Source: Callaeas wilsoni (taxonomy: Eukaryota > Chordata > Aves > Passeriformes > Callaeidae). From it: DNA of 64,000 bases. The notes under the pieces were generated by a model. The model was given only the letters and a program-made list of their open reading frames with translations, was not told the origin of the DNA and made no database searches. This document shows, one piece after another, positions 26,134-39,205 of the stretch. Numbering within the stretch: the first letter of the stretch is position 1; each line of letters starts with the position of its first letter. The position numbers were made by a program, and so were the translations under genes. Where the stretch lies: NCBI GenBank assembly GCA_013398955.1, contig VWPU01003081.1, positions 124,001 through 188,000 on the forward strand, given 5' to 3'.

Positions 26134-27503
26134 CCTATCCCTTCAAAAGTCAAACACAGAAAAATTCCTGAAGTTCTTTTTCCAGATAAAGCTCCCAGGT
26201 AGTCCTCTTTCTATCCTTTCATCTTGGAAAACAGACTCTGGTATTAGCCAAGTGTTGGCACTGTTTCACAGCACCTCTTCCCAGCTGGTGCTGAAGTAAA
26301 ACATGGGAAGGACTGAGAGAGCTCCAGCTTTTCTCTGGATATCCTTCCTTCATTCTTAGGAGATGGCATCAGCAGTTAATATTAGACAAGCAGTTCAGAG
26401 CAGACTTCTATTTGCAGCTCGGCAGTGATTCATCTCCCATTCAAATGGAATAACAGATTGATGGGGCTGGGAGGGAAACACACAGCGTTTCAGAACAGGT
26501 GCTATGGGATGGCTGTAACCTAAATATAGGATTTAAATATTTGAAAGGCTCCTAAGTAACTATTTTTCTTTTTAAAAAAAAGATTTAGAGGTAAAATCTG
26601 GGCTCTGACCAAGGTTAATATTGATGTAAGTGTAGCCATTAACAGGATGTGAACTAAAAGCTGCACAAGGTACAGAGTATTATATTAGCCTAATGCATTT
26701 ACCTCCCCGATTTTAAGATGAACTATGAATTTTATGATGCAAGTGAGAAGGAAAGCTTTTTAAATTAATAATCTATTTTAAAATGCACTTTGTGTTAAGA
26801 TCCAGATAATTCTGCAAAGAAATTATAAAAAAGTTAGATAAGATCTACTTTACTGCTGACATGTTCTTATCTAAAGATGTCTGCCTTTATTTCAACACAA
26901 GTACTTCAAGTTGGGAAGATGTCAATTTCCATGTAGCAGGCTCCATTATGAAAAAGAAAATACATGGAGAGATCAGATGAAGAAACTCCCCTGTTGTCAT
27001 GGTGACAGCAATTAGCAGCAGTTAGAACAGCAGACAATGGATTTAATGGTTTGGTCTAATAGTGACTTAATTACTTAGCAGCCTAGTTTGTCTATCAGCA
27101 TTTCAATACACAGGAATAATTCAGTGCTGTGCTCCCACTACATGATGCCTTCGCTTAGCATTTTGAGTCTATTACAAGCAGAATTGCAGTAGCATCATTA
27201 CCATAAATATTTTTGATTTCATACGTGCTGGGCAGGCCAAGGTAAATGGCCTTCTGTAGCGATCTCACTTGAGCACCTCCCGTCACACAGCAGAGAGCCT
27301 GCTAAGCAGGAGAGAGCAGTGCTCATCGCACTGTGAGGGTAAAAAATAACCTGGATTCCACTGCAATTGTATCTGCTTTAAAATGGGTGGAGAATTTCAA
27401 GCTAGGCCAGTCAAGGGTATACATCATGGCATGTGTCAGGAATACATTTTCTTTTGTACAAACACCGAATGCCCTTCCTTTCTCCTCCTTGTTATTCCTT
27501 CAG
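26134..27503. other. Intergenic, possible conserved regulatory segment
   Basis: The stretch at about 26880-27240 has no repeats and is dense in homeodomain-type cores and a TGTCA/TGACA inverted pair at 26995-27007. This is a motif observation only. No gene seen. Confidence 0.4.
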
Positions 27504-27677
27504 GCTGCAGAAATGAAAAATAACTTCACATCAGCTCTCAAGCTGATAAACTGGGTTGAGACTGCTGTTTCCCATCAGTGGAATCAGCTCAAATTGGAGA
27601 CCATGAAGCAGTGGTTTGCCACAGCTCACGTCTGCCACATGGGAGTGAGAGCTTCAACACTGTCCTGTCCATTGCTG
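27504..27677 (+). other. Candidate unannotated internal exon
   Basis: A long pyrimidine tract (about 27470-27501) ends in CAG at 27503, and the far side has the consensus donor CTG|GTAAGT at 27678. The 174 bases between them are 58 complete codons with no stop in one frame (AAEMKNNFTSALKLINWVET and onward). I recognise no domain. It may be a coding exon, a non-coding RNA exon or chance. Confidence 0.25.
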
Positions 27678-30600
27678 GTAAGTTCTATGTGCTGCCAGTG
27701 GCTTGGGACAGACTTGTAAAGAGTCTAAACTGCTTAGGTTGGCATTGCTGTCTCTTCTAGGTTTGGGATTTTTTCAGTGACTAACAGAATATCCTGGGTT
27801 GTGTAGACCAGGTAAATTTATATTAGCACAAGAAATGTGTCTTATTGCAAACACAGTGAAAATCTACAAAATGAGTAAGTCACATAGATGTGAGGTTTTT
27901 TCTAACCCAAACACAACTAAACTACAATGTGAAAAACAGAAGGGGCAAGACTTGTTTGGGCCTTATCACGTGGCAGAAATTTGAAATGCTGTCCCTGGCA
28001 GGAAGAAGATATAACAAAGCTTGCTTAGGAACACTGAACATATTCAAAGTTCAATATTATATCCTTCTGAGCCTTCCCAAATACTGGATTTACTCCCATG
28101 TTCCATAGTTTGTCAGCCAGCACAGTCATTTTTGTGTTTATGAAGAAGGATGACCATGACACTGATACAGCTGGAAAGTAATCCGGCAAAAAGAAAGGCT
28201 GTTTCTAGCCAAATCAGTTACATATCTTTCTCTGCAGAGAGAACTGTTTCAGCAAAATAGGGCATAATACAGAGAAAGAACAAGGAGCTGACAAAAAATC
28301 AAGCAGAAGTGCTCGCTTCAGCACTGCCACATCAAAATGTTCATTGAGTAACCTCAGATTTCATTTCTTGTCAGATTTTTCCTTTTTGTTTAGGTGCCCT
28401 TTTCACCCTCATTTAACAGTGGAGGAGCTACCTGCCTTTGGCCACATTTAAAGCAAACACTGAATGATACTGTTAGCCTCTGCTTTTTTCTCTTTACATT
28501 TTGAGAGTTCTTTTGTTTTGAGAGTCTTGGAATTATTCAACTACCTTTTAACAGTTTGGTATTAAGTCTATATTGATTAAAAGTTGGACAGTACTGTAAA
28601 TAAAACAAATTACAGTGCTCAGCAAACTTGATTTTCCTTTTCTCAGCCAAAGGAATGTGAAGGTCTCCAAGCCTTGTTAAAGCGAAATGTTAATGTCTTG
28701 CATCTCTTGAATTTAGTGATTATCTTGGCACATCCTATTCTCCGTGTCTTAGGTGATCTTCCTTTAAGCCCTGAAGGACTTTACTTTTCAAGCCCAAATC
28801 CATCTGGAATCTGAGTTTGCATTATTGTCACTGCTATGTCATGGTACGGGGCTGGGAACCAGGCGCAGCTACACCACCCGAAAATTCTTCAGTCATGATT
28901 TAAGAAACATGACTAATAGCTAATAGTCATGTCCTTTGCTCAGATGGATTATCCTGTGCCCAAAGGTGATTTGCCATTTTCGGGAAATCCAGGGTAAGTA
29001 AGTGAAGGACAAGCCAGATTTGCTGATAAGGGTGTGCAGGAATGTTCAGAAGGTGTAAAGTCTGTGCCCCAGGAGTACTCGTGAACAGTATAAAGGAAAG
29101 CAGAGGATCTGGCCTAACTTGATGATTTTAACTTGTACTTTTCACATATTGCACATGCATTTATAATGAAGTATTGTACGATGAAGTATTTTTTGCCAGC
29201 TCCATGAGTGGAGTAACCTCACAAGAAAAAAATATAGACATGATATATCAGAAAAATTTTAAAATGTGCTGCTGTCAAATGCTTATATTCTGTTCAAGAG
29301 ACAGTTTGCACTGTGAGTATATGCAATTCATTCCACAATGTTTTCACTGCCTTAAGAGAGAAATCATACTCACTTTCCCAGTGTGTTCATTTTATTTGAG
29401 ATTTAACATCACCTAACAACAGAAATCATCCCCTTTGCCATATATGGATGGACTTTTTATTGTTAACATGATGAAGCCATTGTTAAATTATTGAAATTAG
29501 TAGGATTTTTGCAGTAAAAGAAAGAGGACTGGAACTCTTGTCCCTTTGGCTAAGGAATTGTTCCAAATCATAATGCAGGACTGACTTCTTTTATCATGGC
29601 TTTACCTCTGTCAAGGTAGTTTTTTTCCTTTATATCGAAAAATCAAGTTCTGAGTTAATAAAGTCTTGTATATACTGAGCTCTTGTACTCTGAGATGGGT
29701 AAGGGATAACAAGAATCTTTTTCTGTTAATACAGATATGAAATTTCTTTCCTGCAAATGCAAAGGTGAAGACATCATATTTGCCTCTCCAATTAAATGTC
29801 AGATACTCAACTCAGTAAAGTTATTTTATATTACTGAAATATCTGATCAGACTCTTCAGCCCAGTGGGAAAAAGAGTTCCTGGAGTGAAGAGCATCAGGT
29901 GGGTTTCCTTGGTGTTAATACCAATGTACGGAAACTGACTTTGCTTTAATCTGCGATCTTTTAGTATTGCGGTAATGTAACAGAAAAAGCGAGGGGAACC
30001 TAAGGGTCATAAATGTGAATAGTTCTAATTTACGCAGTCTGAGAAAACAGTCTGTGTAATTGCAAATAGTACAATTCTTAAAATTCACAGAGTGAAAGAG
30101 TCTCTTGTGAGAAAAAAATAAGTTCAAATAAAAGCTCCAGGAGAGTTTCCTTACTCTATAAGGTTCTGTCTTCATGGTAAAATTCAGAGAGATACTGAGC
30201 AAGAAGAAACAAGAGTTAATATTAGATCCCTGTGTAGTTACATTGCAATGCTGTGCCAATTATTACGGGCATAACATTGCCCTGCCATAATGACAAAGCT
30301 TCTTATACCAGAAAGAAACTTCATGTTTCCATGCAACCTGGATTACTGCATGACACAGAGTTTGTCAGATAGGTATGGCACCACTACCTGCCAGTCCTCC
30401 TATACTCCATTTTTCTGAAGGATCAATCAGGATTATTTTCTAAAAGTTTTTTAACACTTTCCAACAAGAAGGCACTGAGGTCAGAAAATTCCCTTAAAGA
30501 GGCAATGTTAAAGGCATAACAAGAAATCTGTCCCAGTGGAAAGCAGAGAGGTCTGGTATAACAGGAACTCTTTAATGCCATAGAAATTGAAAAGAAATCA

Positions 30601-30859
30601 GTAAAAACCATGACTGTTAAAAATTACATAACATGGTGTGAAGAACCAAAATCAGGATGACTACAAAATAACATGAATTAGAACTAGACTAAGGTTTTAT
30701 AAATATATACGTAGCAAGAGGAAAACTAAAAAGAAAGAAGAGCAAATAAGAGATGAGAGGGAAACCTGCATTTTTCTTTGGTCTTTACAAAAAGTTAGTA
30801 ACAGTCACCAACAACTTAGGAGAGTTTTAACCAGAGAACAAGGGTTTAGACTATATAAA
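27678..30859. other. Intergenic, nothing recognised
   Basis: AT-rich unique sequence; no gene or clear repeat supported. Confidence 0.5.
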
Positions 30860-32150
30860 GTGAAAGAATGTCTTAAAGAATATTTATATAAATTTGGTTA
30901 CACAAATTTCTAGGAAATAATGAAATTAATCTTAAACTACTGTGAACTAGAAGATCATATTTAAGATTTCCAGCAAGTGAATAAAAGCAAATATAATACT
31001 TGTTTCCAAAAGAGAGAGAAAGGACATTAAGGGGAAGCCAGGCTAACTCAGATTTATGCAAGGATAGTAGAATAAATAATTTAAATAATCTAATTTAAAT
31101 AGAATGAATTATTTAAACCTACATTGTTTAAACCTACAGAATACTAATGTAAGGGGAAACAGCCAATATGGCTTTGTCAGGAGCAAGCAAATCTGTTTTC
31201 TGTTTTTGACAGGGTAATCATCCCAATAGACAGGGTAGCAGGAGAAGATATTATACATCTTGACTCTTGTGCCAACGTTGCAAGTAAAATAAGTAAATAG
31301 ACCTAAGAATATGGGGGAAAAAAATCATTCTCAAAATGAATCAGTGATTCACTCTCCAAACAGCGGGCATTTGAAAGGGCATGCTCTTCAGAACCACCCT
31401 ACATCTATTGCTTCTCAAAATTTTAATTAATAACTTTGATGGCTGCCAGGGAGCATAGTGCACAATTTGTGAATGGTTCCTATATAGGAGGAGTTGGAAT
31501 TCTTTTGGAAGATGGGATTTGACAAAGGCAAATGATAGAGGGTTCTCTGGAATCAAGAAGACATACAGAAACCATTGAAAGGGACATACTATGCTCAGCA
31601 ACGAAACATTCAATGAACAAAGTGAGAAATGATGACCTGGCAAGATGGACCACAGGCCAAAAATGTGCAAATAGCGCCATGCTGCTACAAAATCACACAA
31701 ACACTTGTTTGGGCATGGTGACAGAGTAGTTTCATGGAAGTCGGAAAAATGAGTCACTCTCCTGTGCTTGGTATGTTTGAGATCTTAGGTGGAATATCCT
31801 ATCTGCTTTTGGGGACCATGCCTTAGAAAGTTTGCAAGCTCTATTGAGACATTTTAAATAACTGATGTTTAGAAAATCTAAATTATTAGAAGAAGCTGAA
31901 GGAATTGGATATGGTTAGTCAAGAAAGAGGAAAAAATAAAAGACTGAAGGAAACATAATAGTCTTCAAATACGTAAATGACTTTTAGAGAAAGCTGTTCT
32001 TTGTTTGACATAGGAAGAAAAAAATATAATCATCTTACCCTGCAGCAAAGGTTATTTACCTCAGATATTAAGAGGATTTTAAGAGCAGGTTGGAGGAAAT
32101 TGGGTCACATTTGGGCCAAGTGTTTAAGTAGTCCGTGGAGACAGAAAATG
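30860..32150 (+). mobile_element. Ancient, decayed CR1/L3-type LINE segment
   Basis: Blocks appear in the order of a CR1 ORF2 and its 3' part: AGCCAATATGGCTTTGTCAG, a GACAGGGTAATCATCC block, GATATTATACATCTTGACT, then much later AATAGTCTTCAAATACGTAA and TTAAGAGCAGGTTGGA. These correspond to conserved CR1 nucleotide blocks in the reverse transcriptase region and downstream. Reading frames are destroyed by stops and indels. The divergence is far greater than in the other CR1 copies, implying an old insertion. Confidence 0.6.
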
Positions 32151-33497
32151 AATAACCTCTATTTTTCTGCATCTATTGTAATGTAAAGCCCATCTGAGCT
32201 TTGTGAGAAAAATCCATTGACTTTCCTATAACCAGTCACTGCCTAATGTTAATACAGCTCCTCTCACAGCAGTGAACCCTCCTCCCTGGTGGAAGTCAGA
32301 TGTGCAAAACATTAACAAAATATGAATATCACAAGAGGTCTTAGAGACACAGGAGAAATACCACCTATTGTGGGATTCTCTGGTTTTGATGAGGTGACCC
32401 ACAGAGTACCTCTGCTGTTTTTGAGATGTCTGCCAGCCTTGATTTCAGCTTTGGCCTCACCACTGTTAGTGTTTTATTAAAAAGTGAATAATGCAGCTAT
32501 TTTCAAGCTAGTAATGACAAATTCTTAGAGATGCAAAAAAGCTCCATAGGAGTTGCAGGCTTTTCTGTCATTTCCAGTTTTTTTTCTCTGGACTCGTTCA
32601 GCTGAGTGTTGTCTGTTTAGGCAATTATTGCCCACAGTAAGAATTTCTCTCTCACTTAACAAAATCAGGAGCTCTGTGTTTCTTGCATTGCTATTTTCAT
32701 GCTGGTTATAACTGATTTATCAAAAATATCCTAAGTTTATTTCCAGTATGTGATACAGTTATCTCAGGATGTGTTCAGGTCAGAAAACTAGACTCTGTTG
32801 GTTTTTTTTTAACTTAGGAGAACAAACATTGCAGCAGAAGGAACTCTTTTCCTTATGGTTAACTCTGCCGCTCCGAGTTACTGGAGTGCAGAACTGGTGC
32901 AAAATCCAAATGCACCCTTATATTTAGTTTAATGTTCACAGTAACAGCCGGCAGCCTGCTTATCACTTTTAAACTGAATAATTTATTTTAGACCACAATC
33001 TGTGGTCTTATCACTGTCACCATGTTGACAGTATATCTGTCTTAAATCTCACCTACATGTTCTTAACAGCGTTACCTGGCTGCAAGGTCTTGGCCAGCTG
33101 CTGAGTGTCAGTACCAGAGGTGACAGCTTCTCTGCAGCTGCACAAGCTCCTCGTGTACAGCTGTTTTCCTCTCTCTCTCGGGGTGCACAGCAACACGGCT
33201 GTGGTGTGGAAGGAGGGATGGCTGAGCAGCTTCCACGTGATGGTTTTGTCAGGATTGTGCTGTCACCTGAGGGCAGGGTCCCTTAGCAGGGGCGTTTCAC
33301 GCTGTGCTGCCAAAAGCTTGTTGTCCTACCGAATAAGATATTGTGATCCAGAATGGATCCAGAACAGTGTCCAGGCACCTGACCTGGGTGCACATTTACA
33401 CCTTCTTCACTAGGTAAAGATCCCTAGCACCAAGGTCTCTTTGGGGTTGCTGTCTAACAGACTATTACAGAGAATTTACTTTTTTTCCTCTTTCCAG
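32151..33497. other. Intergenic
   Basis: Contains a perfect inverted pair of RUNX-type motifs at 32990-33008. GC content rises from about 33060. No gene is supported here. Confidence 0.5.
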
Positions 33498-33740
33498 TAC
33501 AGCCAAGTTCTCAGGACATTCACCCGGAAAGCAGAAGAGCTTGATTCACCTCCTTCCACAGCTGGAGGGGGTTCAAACCCATACTTCCACTCCTCAGAGA
33601 TGGGCACCTGTCCTTCAACACTCATCTGCACTGGTGGGGAAACCCCTACCATCATCCCTCGAAACCTGCAGCCAAATAGCCCAAAGGAGGTGGAAGAGGA
33701 GCCTAATCCTGCAGGCCAGCACATAGAAGCACACCTGTGA
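33498..33740 (+). other. Candidate unannotated terminal exon
   Basis: A T-rich tract with TTTCCAG (AG at 33496-33497) precedes an open frame of 80 codons ending in TGA at 33738-33740. The translation starts YSQVLRTFTRKAEELDSPPS and is rich in Pro, Ser, Thr and Glu. An ATTAAA lies at 33816-33821. The phase (0) would fit the candidate donor at 27678. I recognise no family, and other exons are not visible. It could be chance. Confidence 0.2.
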
Positions 33741-35489
33741 GGGAAGGGCAGGCAGCAACTGTCTGCATTATTTTCTCTCTATGCAATGACAAGTAATATA
33801 AAGTATATAAGCAAGATTAAATGGTGCTTGAAGGCAGACAGAGCCATCTCTGAGAGCCCAGTCGGGTGAACTTGAGGTAGTGCAGCCGGTGAGACTGGGA
33901 CGGCAGCTCCAGGAAAAGCCACACTGCTCTGGGGAAGGGGGGAAGAGGGGAGAAGTAATCCAGGGTAGGCACCTAGAGGATGACACAAACCGGGGGAGAG
34001 GGAGGACTTGATGAAGACTTCTCTACTTGACCTTATTTTATTACCTTCTTTCGCTGGTTTTAGTTATAGGTGTCCCCACTTTTATGCTGCTGTGACAAAC
34101 ATTTCAGAATCGTCTTTAATAAACACAGGAGTAATCCAGCTGAAACAGTGTAGCTATTCAAATGCTTAAAATAAAGTATATGATTCCTGAATCAAGACTT
34201 TAATAAGTTAATTAAATTTTGTAATTATAATGGTTTTTATAAAGGCAGCATCCTTATTTCCTAATGTTAACCATAAATATGCAAAAAAAAAAACATTAAC
34301 AAACTTTCCATCATAAGTAATTAATGAGCTCTGTTTTCAACACAAAAATGTTTTTCATGGAAACACTGTTTGAAGTTTATTCAGTAATGCTTTTAAATAA
34401 TTCTTTGGTATATTAGTATTTTTCCTCCTCTTTTATTTTTGATATGACCATAACGGAGAGACTAAAATAACATTTAGCTTAGAACCATGTCTTTATATAT
34501 GTTCCAATTGTTCCCATTATTACAGCTGACAGAGATAAAGTGGCATCTGAAGTGTATATACAGTATATACAAAAGAGTCTCCGAGATGAAGATTCTGTGA
34601 TCCTTAAATACTTTCCAAATGTCTCCAAAGGGATTTAACTTCAATAAAGAAATTTAACAGAGAAAAGCAATTTCTGATTACACAGATCTCTTATTTGCCA
34701 TTTAGCAGGGTTTAAATTGAATCACTGACCTAAAATATTAATTTTGAAAATGACTTGTAAAAAAATTCAGAAAAGTTGTTGATGCTTTTAGTTTTGTTCT
34801 CTGAAGACAGCTGAATGACACAAAAATGTATCTAGCATTGTCTGCTCGTTCTAAATAATCCCTTTTAGTAGGATTAGTCACAGTATTCAATTAAGAGAAG
34901 GAGCAATTAATTATATTCTTGTGAAATGAAGAAGAGAAGAATCTTTAAAATGGTCTTTCCTACTCACCTTCTGCATTTAAAATAGAAAATTGCAGTATGT
35001 ATTTTTCAGCTATGGAAAAACTTTCAGTCTTCAATTTAAACAAAAGCAGTGTGAATGAGCAGTACATGACACAAAATTAATTTGGATTGACTTTTTGGTA
35101 GGGTAGAGGAATGTATTGCCAAAATGAAAAGGATGCTTGATTTAAAACAATCCATGTTAAAATAATCCATGAAGCAAGGCTTTGCTGCTGCAAAGAGCTG
35201 TCAGTGGTTTTGGTAAAGCACTTGTGCTCAACCCAAACAATACTTTTTTTTTTGTTTGTTTTCCCAATGATTTGTTTGGATGTCTGAAAAATTGAAAGTG
35301 GTCCTACTTTTCCTCATCACCATGGCATGATTTTGGTTAGTATGATAATGATATAATGTTCATTAAAGCCGTTAAGAGGTTTTTCTACCTTTTGTTACAA
35401 GGCTTGCATAACAGCTAAAGAGATCTAAATATTCCTCTGTGGAAAAAATAGCATGAGGATAAACTTCTGGAAGAAACAACAGTAGGTAG
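33741..35489. other. Intergenic, very AT-rich
   Basis: No gene or recognised repeat. The stretch from about 34030 is particularly AT-rich. Confidence 0.5.
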
Positions 35490-36600
35490 AAAGCTACAAA
35501 GGAGAGCAGTGAAATAATAAGGAGGTATCACCAACTCTTTGATAAACTTGGAGAAAATGACCACAGATTATTAAAAGAGACTGCAGGGGCAGTGGGGGCA
35601 GAAAACACAATATTGAGAAACCACAATTTTCCATATGTAGGTTGTGTAAATGGTACAACAGGGGCACAAAGTCTCTTGAAAAGATTAATCTGAGAACCCC
35701 CAAAAGGGAAAAACTCTTATTAGTCTGAAACGGTGCATCAGGCCCACATCAATAAGTAATTGTGCAAGAACCACATCCTCTCACTAAATTTAATGTGACT
35801 GTAATTGAACCATCTGCTAGGAACAAAAATGCTTTAAAGAATTCACTAAATAAAAGTTTACTAGCAGAGAGAAAGAAACTCTTAAGGAAAATTGGAAGGG
35901 AAACCCAAAAGGGTAAAATGCAGGTAGAGGAGTGTGAAAGTAGTGAAGGACTCAAGGCCGAATGCTCAGTGTATGTGTACGGCACCTATATAAAGGCTGC
36001 TCTTCAAAAGATACCAACTTATAATTACAAAGGAAATTACTAGGCCAATGATAAAGCTTGCTGGTGACAGAGTTATTTAGAGTTACTGGCTGCAAGGAGC
36101 TGCAAGAAAAATTCTCACATGAAACTAATGACTAGGTGCAAAATCTCAGAAAATTATTTATGGATAAATGCCAGGTTTTGTGCATAGAAAAAAAAAATAA
36201 CTAAGGGTACAGACACAGTGGTGCCCTCTGTTCTTGTTCAAGAAAGCTGTTGAACTCATCATAGGACACATTTTCATTGCATTAAAAGTATTAGATGAGT
36301 GTTCAAATCTGGTCAAAAAAGTATTCAAATATGAAGAACAAAAATTAAAATGCAGAAGAATGGTAGAAGATAAATACTTGATGCATACATATCTTGAATA
36401 CTTCATGAAATTCAGGTTTTCTCCATCTCTGGAAGGATATAGGTGAACCAGTAAAGGTCTTTATAATAATCAAAGGTACAAACTGATTATGTATGAGGAC
36501 AGATTAATGGGCTATGACTCTTTATCTAATTAAATAGAGTGTCATCACAAAAATGTCTTAAAGGAAGTGTATAATTCATACTGCTCCTGAGGGAGATAGC
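35490..36600 (+). mobile_element. Possible ancient CR1-type LINE remnant
   Basis: Purine-rich sequence with phrases that resemble decayed CR1 blocks, for example GTATGAGGACAGATTAATGG (compare CR1 GTACGAGGAAAGACTAAGGG). The similarity is weak and the limits are uncertain. It resembles the old element at 30860-32150 in style and orientation. Confidence 0.35.
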
Positions 36601-37159
36601 ATCCCTGAATCCACAAACTATATCAAATTAGTGAATTAAGAGTAAATTTCTGTGCTTTATTGCAACAGGAGAACCACAGGGAAAGATTTAAAACAGAAAA
36701 AAAAAATAATATACATACAATTAAATTGCAAGTTAGTTTGACATGTGAATTTGTGTAATCAGAAGTACAAGTGAGTCCAAGAAAGTATCCATGGAGGACA
36801 GATCCATCCCTGGATATCAGATACAGCTCTTAGGCTGCCGACCTCAGGAGGCAAAGGGAGAGAGCATCACTATTCTTCCCTTCTTTTTTTCCTGTACCTC
36901 TGGTGCTGGCTGCTGCCACAGCCCCATGCTGGCTCTGGCCCAGAATAAGATTCCTCTGTCCTGATACTGTTTTCACCATCTGCAAGTTTCTGTATTTATT
37001 GCCATCTAGGACGAAGCTACTTTTCATTTAAAGTACCAGTCATTATGACAAATGCACTTTCAAGTATCTGGACCCTTGTTTCATAGTGTCTGGATGGTGG
37101 AAAATCACCTTAAAATATGTTGAATTGCTGGTGAAAATTGTTCTAGGGATAGCACTGAA
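36601..37159. other. Intergenic, nothing recognised
   Basis: AT-rich, with an A-run at about 36695-36708. No gene seen. Confidence 0.5.
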
Positions 37160-37478
37160 GGACCAGGAAGACCTTATAGTAGTCTTTCAATAATTAAACG
37201 GGCCTTGAAAGAAAGATGGAGAAGGACTTTTTAAACTTAAATAGGATAGATTTATACAAGATAATGAACAAATGTTTTATGATGAGGATGGTGAGGCACT
37301 GGAACAGGTTGTCCAGAGAAGTTCTGGATGTCCTCTCCCTGGAAGTGTTCAAGGCCAGGTCAGCTGGGTCTCTGAGCAACCTTGTCTAGTGGAAGGTGTC
37401 CCTGTCCATGGTGGGGGGATTGGAAGTAGCTGATCTTCAGGTTCCTTCCAACCCAAACTATCCTATGATTCTCTGAAA
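37160..37478 (+). mobile_element. CR1 LINE 3' fragment
   Basis: GGCACTGGAACAGGTTGTCC, CTGGAAGTGTTCAAGGCCAG, CCATGGTGGGGGGATTGGAA and TTCCTTCCAACCCAAACTAT, then CCTATGATTCTCTG, give the ordered CR1 3' end in plus orientation, about 320 bases. It is 5'-truncated. Confidence 0.94.
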
Positions 37479-39205
37479 TATCATCTCCAGTGCCTTCGAC
37501 AGTATGAGAGGAGTTACAGGAGAATCAGATCTGAACTGTTTCCACTGGAGGGGAGGGAAGCAGGTTCATGTCACTGCTGGGCTGCAGTCAGGCCCTCAGT
37601 GTTTGTGCCTCACTGCCAGCTCAGCTCCATCTCTGAAGCAGCACCTGTGCTGCACAGTGGAACTTGCTCAGTTTAAACAATTTCAATAGACAAGGACTTT
37701 GATGTCAAGAAAAACAAACAAATGGGTTTTTTGTGAGCTGCCTGTTTTAGGTGAATGTGCCTTAATGGTGGTCTTGGAGCCTCACAGGCTCGGCTTTGAT
37801 TAAAAACAGCCATGTGCAGTAATTCACATGATAATCAGTGATTTCTGGACATTGTGATGTTGCCCCATGCAAATGTTCTGTTTCCTAGATTTATGTAATT
37901 TTTTAAATGGAATACATCACGCACAGCTTTTAAAGTTACCTGACAAATTTATCTTGACAACACTAATGTTTTGTTCAGTGTGAGATTGTATTAATAAACT
38001 GTAATTTCCTAAATGATACTTGATGTGTTTTTAATTAAAAAGGCCATAATATTTCAGTATCAACACCTCAACTACTGCTAGAAGGCCTAAGCTTTTGGAA
38101 TTTATTTCTGTTGATCTCAGGTTAGTGAAACCTACAGGCAGTGCAGTCGAATAACTGAATGTTAAAACATCCTATTTCTCCAAAGCTTGCCTTTTGATCC
38201 TCACATTGCCACTGAGACTCTGAATGCATCATTCATTGCAGTGTTTTCCTATGACAGCTGGACTGCATGCCGTTATTCTTTTAATTGTAAAGTGCCTCTT
38301 TTTCTGAGGCAAAATGGATCTGATGGTGAATGGCTGCCCTGACAGGCACTTAGAGGCTGCACATACAGAGCTTCTGCTAGCATTTTCAAAACTTATGTTT
38401 CTAGAAAGAATCAAGTCTGCACTTCATTTATTTTTCCTTGAAAGACACATTATTGCTCTGTGGAAGCCAGCATTTCAAAAGCCTAACCAAAATGAGACTC
38501 GTCATTGTAACCTGAAGTGGTATGTGTAGAAATATCTGCTCGATCTAGCACAGGCGCTTTCACTGAGGTAAATATAAGGTTGGATAATTATCATTAATTC
38601 TATTGCTTTTTGTTTTCAGTGTCTTTAATATGTGCCCTTTCCTTTCCAGCACTATTAAAGGGTTTATTTCTCATTTAACATTGCCTTGATGTAGCAGAAC
38701 CTTTGCTGGAGTCCCTGCTGTGCACCAAGACCTAATCGACCTTGATGTTTGTTGTGAACTGCTCCAAAGCTGCTCAGCCTGAGAGCAGGAGCTAACCTGC
38801 AGCACTGTCATTCTGCAAACTCCTGCCAAAGTCTGAGACCAATTGCCCTTTCTGAGGCAAAAATTTTTATTGAAATGAGAGTGAAATTAAAACTGGGTTC
38901 TGGCTCAAGGGAAATTGTACTGCTTGAGTTTCAGCATCCTACTGATGAGGTGTTCTCCATATCTCGCATTTGTCTGCCGGGGGGTGGGTATCAAACTGGA
39001 GATTATCTAATTATTTGCTTCATTTATATGTGTTTGTTACTGGGAAGACATAGACAAACGCTAGTTGACCAAGGGTCTTTCACCCATATGTTGATTCCAC
39101 ATTCGAGGTTGCTTTGCCGTTGACCAAGTCGTAGCCATTCATTGAGAAAAGAAGATCATTTTGTTATTTGTTGCCAGCCCAACAGATGTCTGTTGTTTCA
39201 ACATT
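37479..39205. other. Intergenic, nothing recognised
   Basis: Unique sequence of mixed composition; no exon supported. Confidence 0.5.

Noticed and set aside
31341..31757. A 138-codon minus-strand open frame
   Set aside because: It is antisense within the decayed CR1-type segment.
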